Shown in pieces: positions 7,986 to 15,951 of a stretch of DNA of 64,000 nt. A model generated the notes under the pieces. That model was given only the letters and a program-made list of their open reading frames with translations, was not told the origin of the DNA and searched no databases. Source of the stretch: Actinomycetospora sp. NBRC 106378. GTDB lineage: Bacteria; Actinomycetota; Actinomycetes; Mycobacteriales; Pseudonocardiaceae. How positions within the stretch are numbered: position 1 is the first letter of the stretch; the number at the start of each line of letters is the position of its first letter. The DNA is taken from the NCBI RefSeq assembly GCF_030269685.1, contig NZ_BSTT01000005.1, positions 186,001-250,000 on the forward strand. Reading direction: 5' to 3'. A program made the position numbers and the translations under genes.

Positions 7986-9191
7986 GCGGTGCGGCCCGGC
8001 TCCCCGGCGGGTCTGCGGGAGGCGAACCGGCGTCGGGTGCTCGATGCCGTCCTCGCCGCGGGGGAGCCGACGCAGTCCGGCATCGCCGCCGCGACGGGTC
8101 TCGCTCCGGCCACGGTGTCCAACATCGTCCGCGACCTCTGCCGGGAGGGTCGGCTCACCGCCTCGACCACGGTGCGGGACGGACGCCGGGTCCGGGCGGT
8201 CCGTCGGACGCCTCCGCCGGGGGTGGTGGCGGGCATCGACTTCGGGCACCGCCACGTGCGCGTCGGCATCGCGCGGGCGGCCGACACCGGGCGGCTCGAG
8301 GGTGGCGCGGCGGACCGGCTCCTCGCCGAGCGGGCCTGCGAGCTCGCCGAGGCCCACGACGCCGGCGTCGGCCTCGACGCCGCCGCGGCGCTGCTCGAGG
8401 ACGCCCTCTCCGCCGCGGACGTGCCCCGCGCCGAGCTGCTCGCCGTCGGGATCGGCCTGCCCGCGCCCGTCGACGCGCGGACGGGAGCCGTGGGGGAGCC
8501 CGGCATCCTGCCCGGCTGGGTCGGCATCCGGCCCGCGGCGGCGGCCGCCGAACGGTTCGGTGCGCCCGTCGTCGTGGACAACGACGCGCTGCTCGGCACC
8601 CTCGCCGAGCAGGCGTGGGGCGCGCTGAGCGGCGTCGACGACGGGATCTATCTGAAGCTCTCGGACGGGGTCGGCGCGGGCCTCGTGCTGGGCGGGCGCC
8701 CGTACCGGGGCCGGGCGGGGACGGCGGGCGAGCTCGGCCACGTGGTCGTCGACGACTCCGGCGGTCCGCCCGGGGGCGCGGTGTGCCGGTGCGGCAACCG
8801 CGGCTGCCTCGAGACGTGGGCCTCGACCGCGACCGTCGTCGGCCTGCTGGAGCCGCTGCTCGGGGCCCCGCTCTCCGTCGACGAGGTGGTCGCCCGCGCG
8901 CGCGGCGGCCACGCCCCGTCGCGCCGGGTGCTGGCCGACACGGGCGCCCAGGTCGGGCGCGCACTGGGGGGCCTGTGCAGCGTCCTGACCCCCGCCCGGA
9001 TCGTCGTCGGAGGCGAGCTGGCCCAGGCGGGGGAGCTGCTGCTCGACCCGTTGCGCGCCGCGCTGGAGCGGTGGGCCCTCCCCGGGGCGGCCGACGGGGT
9101 GGAGGTCACCACGGCCCGGCTGGGGCGTCACGCGCACGTCCTCGGAGCCGTCGCGCTCGCTCTCGACCACGTCCTCGCCACGCACGGCTGA
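7980..9191 (+). CDS. ROK-family transcriptional repressor (NagC/XylR type)
   Basis: 403 residues. The N-terminal winged helix (NRRRVLDAVLAAGEPTQSGIAAATGLAPATVSNIVRDL) is joined to a ROK sugar-kinase fold. Present are the sugar-binding VDNDA and ELGHVVVDD segments and the zinc site CRCGNRGCLETW. The ATP-site motif GIDFGHRHVRVGIA is degenerate from DxGGTxxxxxl, as in regulators rather than kinases. The ATG at 7980 sits inside a palindrome, and a leaderless transcript is possible (GTGACA-N18-TACGTT upstream). It directly precedes the trehalose/maltose-type operon and probably responds to glucose or a disaccharide. Confidence 0.88.
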   Translation: MNAVRPGSPAGLREANRRRVLDAVLAAGEPTQSGIAAATGLAPATVSNIVRDLCREGRLTASTTVRDGRRVRAVRRTPPPGVVAGIDFGHRHVRVGIARAADTGRLEGGAADRLLAERACELAEAHDAGVGLDAAAALLEDALSAADVPRAELLAVGIGLPAPVDARTGAVGEPGILPGWVGIRPAAAAAERFGAPVVVDNDALLGTLAEQAWGALSGVDDGIYLKLSDGVGAGLVLGGRPYRGRAGTAGELGHVVVDDSGGPPGGAVCRCGNRGCLETWASTATVVGLLEPLLGAPLSVDEVVARARGGHAPSRRVLADTGAQVGRALGGLCSVLTPARIVVGGELAQAGELLLDPLRAALERWALPGAADGVEVTTARLGRHAHVLGAVALALDHVLATHG

Positions 9192-9236
9192 CCAGCAGGA
9201 CACCGCTGGACACGCGTGCCAAGATCGGCGCCGCGC

Positions 9237-9289
9237 GTTCATCGGTTGACCGCGTGAAGGCCCGGAACTAGCCTGTGAAGCGCGTCACA
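9237..9289 (+). promoter_or_regulatory. Sugar-operon promoter with ROK-like and CRP-like sites
   Basis: -35 TTGACC (9246-9251), a 17-bp spacer and -10 TAGCCT (9269-9274) form a good housekeeping promoter for otsB at 9351. A near copy of the ROK palindrome (9237-9251) covers the -35. A perfect CRP-type dyad TGTGA-AGCGCG-TCACA (9274-9289) covers the end of the -10 and the start-site region, a position that would normally repress. Confidence 0.65.
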
Positions 9290-9350
9290 AGTCGGCGGGT
9301 GACCGCCCGGACGGGGACCTGACGCACGCCGACGTGGAGGTCGCAACCGG

Positions 9351-10154
9351 ATGAGCGCGCGTGCGTCGAAGCTGCCCGGGCCGGCGGAGGTCCTCGCCGA
9401 ACGCGGTGAGCGACGGGTGCCCGCGGTCTTCCTGGACTACGACGGCGTGCTCACGCCCATCGTCGACCGGCCCTCGGACGCGGTCATGACCGACGAGATG
9501 CGCCGCATCGTCTCCGATCTCGCGCAGCGCGCCAGCGTCTGCGTCGTCTCCGGACGCGACCGGGCCGTCGTCATGGAACTCATGGGTCTCGACGACCTCG
9601 TCGTCGCCGGCAGCCACGGGTTCGACATCCACCACCCGCGGACCGGCCGCATCACCCACGACGCCTCGACGGGGTTCGAGGAGCTCGTCGAGGAGGTCAC
9701 GCGCGAGGTCACCGACCGCGCGGGCGGGATCGAGGGCACGCTCGTGGAGCCCAAGCACGCCTCGGTCGCCCTCCACTACCGCGGGGTGGACCCCGCCGAG
9801 CACGACCGCGTGCAGCGCCTCGTCGACGACGTGCTGGCCGCGCACCCCGATCAGCTCCGGGTGACCCCGGGCAAGTTCGTCCACGAAATCCAGCCGAAGA
9901 TCGACTGGAACAAGGGCCGCGCGGTCGAGCACCTGCTCGACGTCCTGGACCTGCGCGGCCCCGACGTCCTCCCGATCTACGTCGGCGACGACGTCACCGA
10001 CGAGGACGCCTTCCGTGCCCCGAGCATCGCCGACGGCGGGCTCGGCGTCCTCGTGATCGACCCGGCCGACGCCGAGGCCCGCGAGACCGCCGCGTCGGCG
10101 GTCCTCCCCGACGTCCGGTCGGTCGGGGCCTTCCTCGACGCGCTCGCCCGGTGA
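9351..10154 (+). CDS. otsB: Trehalose-6-phosphate phosphatase
   Basis: 267 residues of HAD superfamily with the OtsB signature: motif I FLDYDGVLTPI (nucleophile Asp29, acid/base Asp31), motif II VVSGRDR, GSHGFDI, KHASVALHYR and motif IV GDDVTDEDAF. It should release free trehalose from trehalose-6-phosphate. It is first in a five-gene operon with a GH65 phosphorylase, a beta-phosphoglucomutase-like HAD, a glucokinase and a sugar porter. In Mycobacterium OtsB1 (Rv2006, from memory) HAD, OtsB and GH65 domains are fused in one polypeptide; here they are separate genes. ATG 9351 follows GGAGGTCGC. Confidence 0.92.
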   Translation: MSARASKLPGPAEVLAERGERRVPAVFLDYDGVLTPIVDRPSDAVMTDEMRRIVSDLAQRASVCVVSGRDRAVVMELMGLDDLVVAGSHGFDIHHPRTGRITHDASTGFEELVEEVTREVTDRAGGIEGTLVEPKHASVALHYRGVDPAEHDRVQRLVDDVLAAHPDQLRVTPGKFVHEIQPKIDWNKGRAVEHLLDVLDLRGPDVLPIYVGDDVTDEDAFRAPSIADGGLGVLVIDPADAEARETAASAVLPDVRSVGAFLDALAR

Positions 10155-10203
10155 GCGCGCCGCCCACGCCACCCGCTCGAGAAGCAGCAGGAGGAGACCG
10201 ACG

Positions 10204-12717
10204 GTGACCACCGACGAGCCGACCGAGTCCGGGCACGACCCCGAGGGCTGGACCCTCACCTGGCGCGGCATCGACCCCGAGGAGGAGGGCCTGCGGGAGG
10301 CGCTGTCCTCCACCGGCAACGGCTACTTCTGCACGCGCGGTGCCGCCGAGTGGGAGGAGACCGACCCGCCGAACCACTACGCGGGCACCTACGCCCACGG
10401 CGCCTACAACCGCGAGACGACGATCCTCGGCGGCCGGCCGGTGCTCAACGAGGACCTGGTCAACCTCCCCAACTGGCTCACCCTGATGCTGCGCATCGAG
10501 GGCGAGGAGGCCATCACCCTCGACAACGTCGAGGTGCTCGACTACGAGCACTCCTACGACATCCGCACCGCCCTGGTCACCCGCACGCTGCGCTTCCGCG
10601 ACCGCAAGGGCCGCGAGACGAGCCTGCGCAGCCGCCGCTTCGTGTCGATGGCCCACAGCCACCAGGCCGCGCTGGAGTGGGTGCTGACGCCGGAGAACTG
10701 GTCCGGGCAGATCGGGATCGTCACCGCCATCGACGGCCGCGTCGACAACGACATGGTCGCCCGGTACCGCGACCTCGAGGGCCGCCACCTCGACCCGGTC
10801 ACGCCCCGGACCTTCGGCCCGGAGATCATCGCCCTCAAGGTCCGCACCCGGCAGTCGAACCTCTACATCTCCGAGGCGGCGCGCACCCGGGTCGCGCGCA
10901 GCCGCGGGCGCTCGTGGCAGGCCGTCGAGCCGAAGCGCACGTTGCACCAGATGAACGACTACATCCAGCAGGTGCTCGACCTCGAGGCCCACGAGGGCGA
11001 GTCGATCAAGGTCGAGAAGCTGGTCGCGTTCTTCACCAGCCACGACAACGCCATCACCGAGACGCTCACCGCGGCGGGCCGGCACGTCGAGCGCTACCCC
11101 GACTTCACCGAGGCGTTCGCCGAGCACGAGTCCGCCTGGACCGAGCTCTGGGACGTCTGCGCGATCGACCTGCCGTCGGAACCCCGCGTGCAGCTGCTGC
11201 TGCGCTTCCACACCGCGCACATCCTGCAGGTCTGCTCCCGCCACACCGCCCGCCACGACGCCGGGGTGCCGGCGCGCGGGCTCAACGGCGAGGCCTACCG
11301 CGGCCACGTGTTCTGGGACGAGCTCTACGTCTACCCGTTCCTCAACTTCCGCCTCCCGGAGATCACCCGCGGGCTGCTGATGTACCGCTACCGGCGCCTC
11401 GCCGAGGCGCGTGCGGCGGCCGCCGAGGCCGGCTACTCGGGCGCGATGTTCCCGTGGCAGTCGGGCTCCGACGGGACCGAGGAGACGCAGGTCGTCCACC
11501 TCAACCCGCTCTCGGGCCAGTGGGACCCCGACCACTCGCACAACCAGCGCCACGTCAACGCGGCGATCTTCTACAACGTCTGGCAGTACTACCAGGCCAC
11601 CGACGACCTGGAGTTCCTGCGCGACTACGGCGCCGAGTTGATGCTCGAGATCGCCCGGTTCTGGGCGTCGATCGCCCACAAGAACCCGCAGACCGGGCGC
11701 TACGAGATCCACGGCGTGATGGGCCCCGACGAGTTCCACGAGGGCTACCCGGGCGCCGAGACCGGCGGCCTGCGCAACAACGCCTACACCAACGTCATGG
11801 TCGCGTGGATCTGCTCGACCGCCCCGCGGGTGCTCGACCTGCTCACCGCCAGCCGCCGCCGCGCCCTGCGCAGCCGCCTCGGCATCACCGACGCCGAGAT
11901 CGCGCGCTGGGAGGAGATGACGCGGCTGATGTACGTGCCCACCCACGACGTGGGGGACGGGCACCGCGTGGTCAGCCAGTTCGAGGGCTACGAGGCCCTC
12001 GAGGAACTGGACTGGGAGGGCTACCGCGCCAAGCACACGAACATCCAGCGCATGGACCGCATCCTCAAGGCCGAGGGCGACGACCCGGACCGCTACAAGG
12101 TGGCCAAGCAGGCCGACGCGGTGATGCTGTTCTTCCTGTTCTCCGACGTCGAGCTGCGCGAGGTGCTCGACCGCCTCGGGTACGGCGAGATCGCCGACGA
12201 CCCGGACTTCGCGCGCCGTGCCATCGACTACTACGACCACCGCACCTCGCACGGCTCGACGCTCTCGCTGGTCGCGCACGCGGCCGTGCTGGCCGGCATC
12301 GACCCGACGTCGTCCTGGGAGCGGTTCCTCGTCGCGCTGGAGTCCGACGTCGGCGACGTGCAGGGCGGCACGACGAAGGAGGGCATCCACATGGGGGTCA
12401 TGTCGGGGACCCTCGACCTGCTGCAGCGCGCCTACGTCGGGTGCGACGTCCGCGACGGGGTGCTGCACTTCGCCCCGCGGGTGACCACCCGGCTCGACGG
12501 GCTGCGCTACTCGATGGTCTTCCAGGGCACGTCGCTGCACGTGTCGGTGACCGACGGCGAGCTCGTCGTCGAGGTCGCCACCGAGGGCTTCTCGCACCCG
12601 GTCAAGGTCGACCTCGGTGGCGAGGTCCGCGAGATGAAGGCCGGCGACCGCGCGGCCGTCCGGCTCGTCGACGACCCGTCGCACATCCCCGGTCCCACCG
12701 AGCTCGAGCACGTCTGA
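10204..12717 (+). CDS. Glycoside hydrolase family 65 disaccharide phosphorylase
   Basis: 837 residues, full length for GH65, with the N-terminal beta-sandwich (STGNGYFCTRGAAEWEE), the (alpha/alpha)6 barrel (FWDELYVYPFLNFRLPE, SGSDGTEETQ, HLNPLSGQWDPDHSHNQRHVNAAI) and C-terminal strands. The general acid is the glutamate of VMGPDEFHEGY (about Glu510), and the phosphate-binding region KQADAVMLFFLF is present. These enzymes cleave trehalose, maltose or kojibiose with phosphate to glucose and beta-glucose-1-phosphate. Downstream beta-PGM-like HAD and glucokinase match those products. Trehalose is the best guess because of otsB, but substrate choice cannot be read safely from sequence. GTG start. 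Confidence 0.88.
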   Translation: MTTDEPTESGHDPEGWTLTWRGIDPEEEGLREALSSTGNGYFCTRGAAEWEETDPPNHYAGTYAHGAYNRETTILGGRPVLNEDLVNLPNWLTLMLRIEGEEAITLDNVEVLDYEHSYDIRTALVTRTLRFRDRKGRETSLRSRRFVSMAHSHQAALEWVLTPENWSGQIGIVTAIDGRVDNDMVARYRDLEGRHLDPVTPRTFGPEIIALKVRTRQSNLYISEAARTRVARSRGRSWQAVEPKRTLHQMNDYIQQVLDLEAHEGESIKVEKLVAFFTSHDNAITETLTAAGRHVERYPDFTEAFAEHESAWTELWDVCAIDLPSEPRVQLLLRFHTAHILQVCSRHTARHDAGVPARGLNGEAYRGHVFWDELYVYPFLNFRLPEITRGLLMYRYRRLAEARAAAAEAGYSGAMFPWQSGSDGTEETQVVHLNPLSGQWDPDHSHNQRHVNAAIFYNVWQYYQATDDLEFLRDYGAELMLEIARFWASIAHKNPQTGRYEIHGVMGPDEFHEGYPGAETGGLRNNAYTNVMVAWICSTAPRVLDLLTASRRRALRSRLGITDAEIARWEEMTRLMYVPTHDVGDGHRVVSQFEGYEALEELDWEGYRAKHTNIQRMDRILKAEGDDPDRYKVAKQADAVMLFFLFSDVELREVLDRLGYGEIADDPDFARRAIDYYDHRTSHGSTLSLVAHAAVLAGIDPTSSWERFLVALESDVGDVQGGTTKEGIHMGVMSGTLDLLQRAYVGCDVRDGVLHFAPRVTTRLDGLRYSMVFQGTSLHVSVTDGELVVEVATEGFSHPVKVDLGGEVREMKAGDRAAVRLVDDPSHIPGPTELEHV

Positions 12718-12728
12718 GGAGACACGTA

Positions 12729-13475
12729 GTGACTGGTTATCAGGGCGGCATCTTCGACGTCGACGGCGTCCTCGTCGACTCGCCCCACGAACAGGCCTGG
12801 CGGGAGTCGCTGCAGGAGCTCATGGAGGGCCCCTGGTCGGACATCCGCGACCAGACCTCCTGGACCCCGGAGGGGTTCACCAGCGAGCTCTACCACCAGC
12901 GCATGTCCGGGAAGCCGCGCAAGGCGGGCGCCACGGCCGCCCTGGAGTACTTCGGCGTGCCCGACATCGACCGTCGCGTCACCGAGTACGGCGACCACAA
13001 GCAGGAGATGATCATCCGGCTGATCAAGGACGGGAAGTTCTCGGCCTACGACGACGCCGTGCGCTTCGTCATCGCGGTCAAGAACGCCGGCATCCCGATC
13101 GCCGCGGCCTCCTCGTCGAAGAACGCCAAGCTCTTCCTCGAGCGGATCGACCTCGCGAACTACGGCGGTTCGGGCAACCTGCACGAGGCCTTCGACGTGG
13201 ACGTGTCCGGGCGCGACTTCGCGCAGGGCAAGCCGCACCCGGAGATCTTCCTGACGGCGGCGAAGGAGCTCGGCGTCGACCCGCACGACGCCTTCGTCTG
13301 CGAGGACGCCACGAACGGCATCCAGGCGGCGAAGGCCGGCGAGTTCTCCGCGATCGGGGTCGCCCGGGCGGATGACTCCGACGCGCTCGCGGCCGAGGGG
13401 GCCGACATCGTGGTCACGGACATGGGGACCATCGACGTCGAGGCACTGACGTCCCACGAGCTGTCGACCAGGTAG
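12729..13475 (+). CDS. HAD hydrolase, beta-phosphoglucomutase family
   Basis: 248 residues. Motif I is IFDVDGVLVDSPHEQAWR, as in beta-PGM; motif II is AAASSSKNA; motif III is GKPHPEIFLTAAKELGV; and motif IV is VCEDATNGIQAAKAG. The helical cap inserts after motif I. Expected reaction: beta-D-glucose-1-phosphate to glucose-6-phosphate, feeding the GH65 product to glycolysis. The GTG at 12729 lies 11 bp after the GH65 stop with GAGGAGAC before it. The long in-frame extension back to 10350 is an antiphase reading of GH65 and is not coding. Confidence 0.88.
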   Translation: MTGYQGGIFDVDGVLVDSPHEQAWRESLQELMEGPWSDIRDQTSWTPEGFTSELYHQRMSGKPRKAGATAALEYFGVPDIDRRVTEYGDHKQEMIIRLIKDGKFSAYDDAVRFVIAVKNAGIPIAAASSSKNAKLFLERIDLANYGGSGNLHEAFDVDVSGRDFAQGKPHPEIFLTAAKELGVDPHDAFVCEDATNGIQAAKAGEFSAIGVARADDSDALAAEGADIVVTDMGTIDVEALTSHELSTR

Positions 13476-13483
13476 GTGGGGCG

Positions 13484-14491
13484 ATGACCGCAGCAGGACC
13501 CGAGGACGTTCCCGACGACGGGTTGACCGTCGGGGTCGACGTCGGCGGCACCAAGATCGCGGCCGGCGTGGTCGACGGCGCGGGCAAGCTGCTCGCGCAC
13601 ACGCGGCGCGAGACCCCCGCGCAGTCGACCGAGGGCGTGCTGTCCGGGATCGCCGACGCGGTCCGGGAGCTCACCGCCGCCCACGAGATCCACGCCGTGG
13701 GCATCGGCGCGGCGGGCTTCGTCGACGCCGCCCGGTCCACCGTGATGTTCGCGCCCAACCTCGCGTGGCGCGACGAGGACCTGCGCTCGAAGCTGTCGGA
13801 CCGGCTCGGCCTGCCCGTCGTCGTCGAGAACGACGCGAACGTCGTCGCCTGGTCGGAGTCCCGCTTCGGGGCAGGCCGCGACCACGACGACCTGGTGGCC
13901 ATCACGATCGGCACCGGCGTCGGCGGCGGCATCGTGTCGAGCGGTCGCCTGCTGCGCGGCGGGTTCGGGGTGGCGGCCGAGATCGGCCACATCACGATGG
14001 TCCCGTACGGCCGCCGCTGCGGCTGCGGGTTGCAGGGCTGCTGGGAGCAGTACGGCTCCGGGCGCGCCCTGGTCACCGAGGCACGCGAGATCGCCCGGCA
14101 CTCCCCGGCCTTCGCCGCGGGCCTGCTCGACCGTGCGGGTGGCGATCCCGACGCCATCACCGGCGAGATGGTCACCGAGCTCGCCCAGCGCGGCGACGTC
14201 GGTGCCCTGCACTGCTTCGACGAGATCGGACGCTGGATCGGGCTGGGCTGCGCCCAGCTCGCGGCCGTCCTCGACCCGTCGTTGTTCGTCATCGGCGGCG
14301 GAGTGTCCGAGGCGGGGGAGGTGCTGCGGACCCGGGTCGAGGCGACCTTCCGCGGCAACCTCACCGGCCGCGGGCACCGGCCGGTGGCGGAGGTCCGCCT
14401 GGCCGAGCTCGGCTGGGAGGCGGGCATGGTCGGCGCGGCCGACCTGGCACGGACACATCCCGACACGGCAGTCACGAGAGGCACGTCATGA
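13484..14491 (+). CDS. ROK-family glucokinase
   Basis: 335 residues. An intact phosphate loop VGVDVGGTKIAAGVVD, sugar-binding NLAWRDE, VENDANVVAWSE, AEIGHI and the zinc site CGCGLQGCWEQY mark an active ROK glucokinase rather than a regulator (no HTH). It would phosphorylate the glucose freed by GH65, with ATP or polyphosphate. It starts 8 bp after the HAD gene and its stop overlaps the transporter start (ATGA). Confidence 0.9.
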   Translation: MTAAGPEDVPDDGLTVGVDVGGTKIAAGVVDGAGKLLAHTRRETPAQSTEGVLSGIADAVRELTAAHEIHAVGIGAAGFVDAARSTVMFAPNLAWRDEDLRSKLSDRLGLPVVVENDANVVAWSESRFGAGRDHDDLVAITIGTGVGGGIVSSGRLLRGGFGVAAEIGHITMVPYGRRCGCGLQGCWEQYGSGRALVTEAREIARHSPAFAAGLLDRAGGDPDAITGEMVTELAQRGDVGALHCFDEIGRWIGLGCAQLAAVLDPSLFVIGGGVSEAGEVLRTRVEATFRGNLTGRGHRPVAEVRLAELGWEAGMVGAADLARTHPDTAVTRGTS

Positions 14492-15951
14492 CCACTGATT
14501 CGCCGGCGGGTCCGGGGGGCTCGTCGGTCTCCGGCACCGCGCCGAAGACGACGACGAAGGCCATCCTGGTCTCGATCGTCGCCGCCGTCGGCGGCTTCCT
14601 GTTCGGCTTCGACTCGAGCGTCATCAACGGCGCCGTCGACGCGCTGAACAACCAGTTCGGCCTCACGAACTCCCCGCTGCTCGCAGGCTTCACCGTCGCC
14701 TGTGCACTGCTCGGTTCGGCGGTCGGCGCGTGGTTCGCCGGGCCGGTCGCCGACCGGTACGGCCGTGTGCGCGTCATGCTCATCGCGGCGGCGCTGTTCG
14801 CGATCAGCTCGATCGGCTCCGGCCTGGCGTTCGCCGTCTGGGACCTGATCATCTGGCGCATCCTCGCCGGTGTCGGCATCGGCATCGCGTCGGTGATCGC
14901 GCCGGCCTACATCGCCGAGATCGCGCCCGCGCACATCCGCGGCCGGCTCGGCTCGCTGCAGCAGATGGCGATCGTGCTCGGCATCTTCGTCGCCCTGCTC
15001 TCCGACGCGCTGCTCGCCGGGGTCGCCGGCGGCGCGGCCAACGAGTTCTGGCTCGGCCTCGAGGCGTGGCGCTGGATGTTCATCGTCGGGATCATCCCGT
15101 CGGCCATCTACGCCGTGCTCGCCCTGCGCATCCCGGAGTCCCCGCGCTACCTGGTGGCGAAGGGGAGGCTGGAGGAGGCCGGACAGGTGCTGCACTCCGT
15201 CGAGGAGTCGCGGTCGATGGACTCCGTGCAGCGCAAGGTCACCGAGATCGCGGACTCGCTGCGCCGGGACGTGAAGCCGTCGCTGCGCGACCTCACCGGT
15301 CAGCGGTTCGGGCTCAAGCCGATCGTCTGGGTCGGCATCCTGCTGTCGGTCTTCCAGCAGTTCGTCGGCATCAACGTGATCTTCTACTACTCGACGACGC
15401 TGTGGCAGGCCGTCGGCTTCTCCGAGTCGCAGTCGTTCCTGGCCTCGGTGATCAACGGTCTGATCAACGTGCTCTCGACGATCGTCGCGATCCTCATCGT
15501 GGACCGGGTCGGCCGTCGTCCGATGCTGCTCGCGGGCTCCCTCGGGATGACGGTCACGCTGCTCGTCATGGCGATCTCGTTCTCGCAGGCCGTGCCGTCG
15601 GTGAGCGAGAGCGGTGAGTCCACCGTCGCCCTGCCGGGGGCCTGGGGCCCCATCGCGCTGGTCGCGGCGAACCTGTTCGTCGTGTCCTTCGCCATCACGT
15701 GGGGCCCGGTGGTCTGGGTGCTGCTCGGCGAGATGTTCCCGAACTACCTGCGCGCCGCCGCCCTCGCCGTCGCGGCCGCCGCGCAGTGGCTCGCGAACTT
15801 CCTCATCACCGTGACGTTCCAGTCGCTGGCCGACGTCGGACTGACGCTGGCCTACGGGCTCTACACCCTGTTCGCGCTGCTCAGCTTCGTCTTCGTCTAC
15901 AAGGCGGTGGCCGAGACGAAGGGCAAGGAGCTCGAGGAGATGGTCGCCTGA
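14488..15951 (+). CDS. MFS sugar porter
   Basis: 487 residues, 12 predicted helices. Sugar-porter signatures are clear: GGFLFGFDSSVINGA in TM1, GPVADRYGRVRVM between TM2 and TM3, PAYIAEIAPAHIRGRLGSLQQ, RIPESPRYLV before the central loop, FQQFVGINVIFYYS in TM7, DRVGRRPMLL, and a C-terminal VAETKGKELEEM. It probably imports hexose or disaccharide by proton symport. ATG at 14488 shares the ATGA overlap with glucokinase. Its last 55 bp are overlapped by the convergent sigma-recombinase fusion. Confidence 0.93.
   Translation: MTTDSPAGPGGSSVSGTAPKTTTKAILVSIVAAVGGFLFGFDSSVINGAVDALNNQFGLTNSPLLAGFTVACALLGSAVGAWFAGPVADRYGRVRVMLIAAALFAISSIGSGLAFAVWDLIIWRILAGVGIGIASVIAPAYIAEIAPAHIRGRLGSLQQMAIVLGIFVALLSDALLAGVAGGAANEFWLGLEAWRWMFIVGIIPSAIYAVLALRIPESPRYLVAKGRLEEAGQVLHSVEESRSMDSVQRKVTEIADSLRRDVKPSLRDLTGQRFGLKPIVWVGILLSVFQQFVGINVIFYYSTTLWQAVGFSESQSFLASVINGLINVLSTIVAILIVDRVGRRPMLLAGSLGMTVTLLVMAISFSQAVPSVSESGESTVALPGAWGPIALVAANLFVVSFAITWGPVVWVLLGEMFPNYLRAAALAVAAAAQWLANFLITVTFQSLADVGLTLAYGLYTLFALLSFVFVYKAVAETKGKELEEMVA

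Noticed and set aside
9994-12711. 905-residue minus-strand open frame opposite GH65
   Set aside because: GH65 on the plus strand is complete with catalytic motifs; the antisense frame has repetitive Val/Glu/Gly composition.
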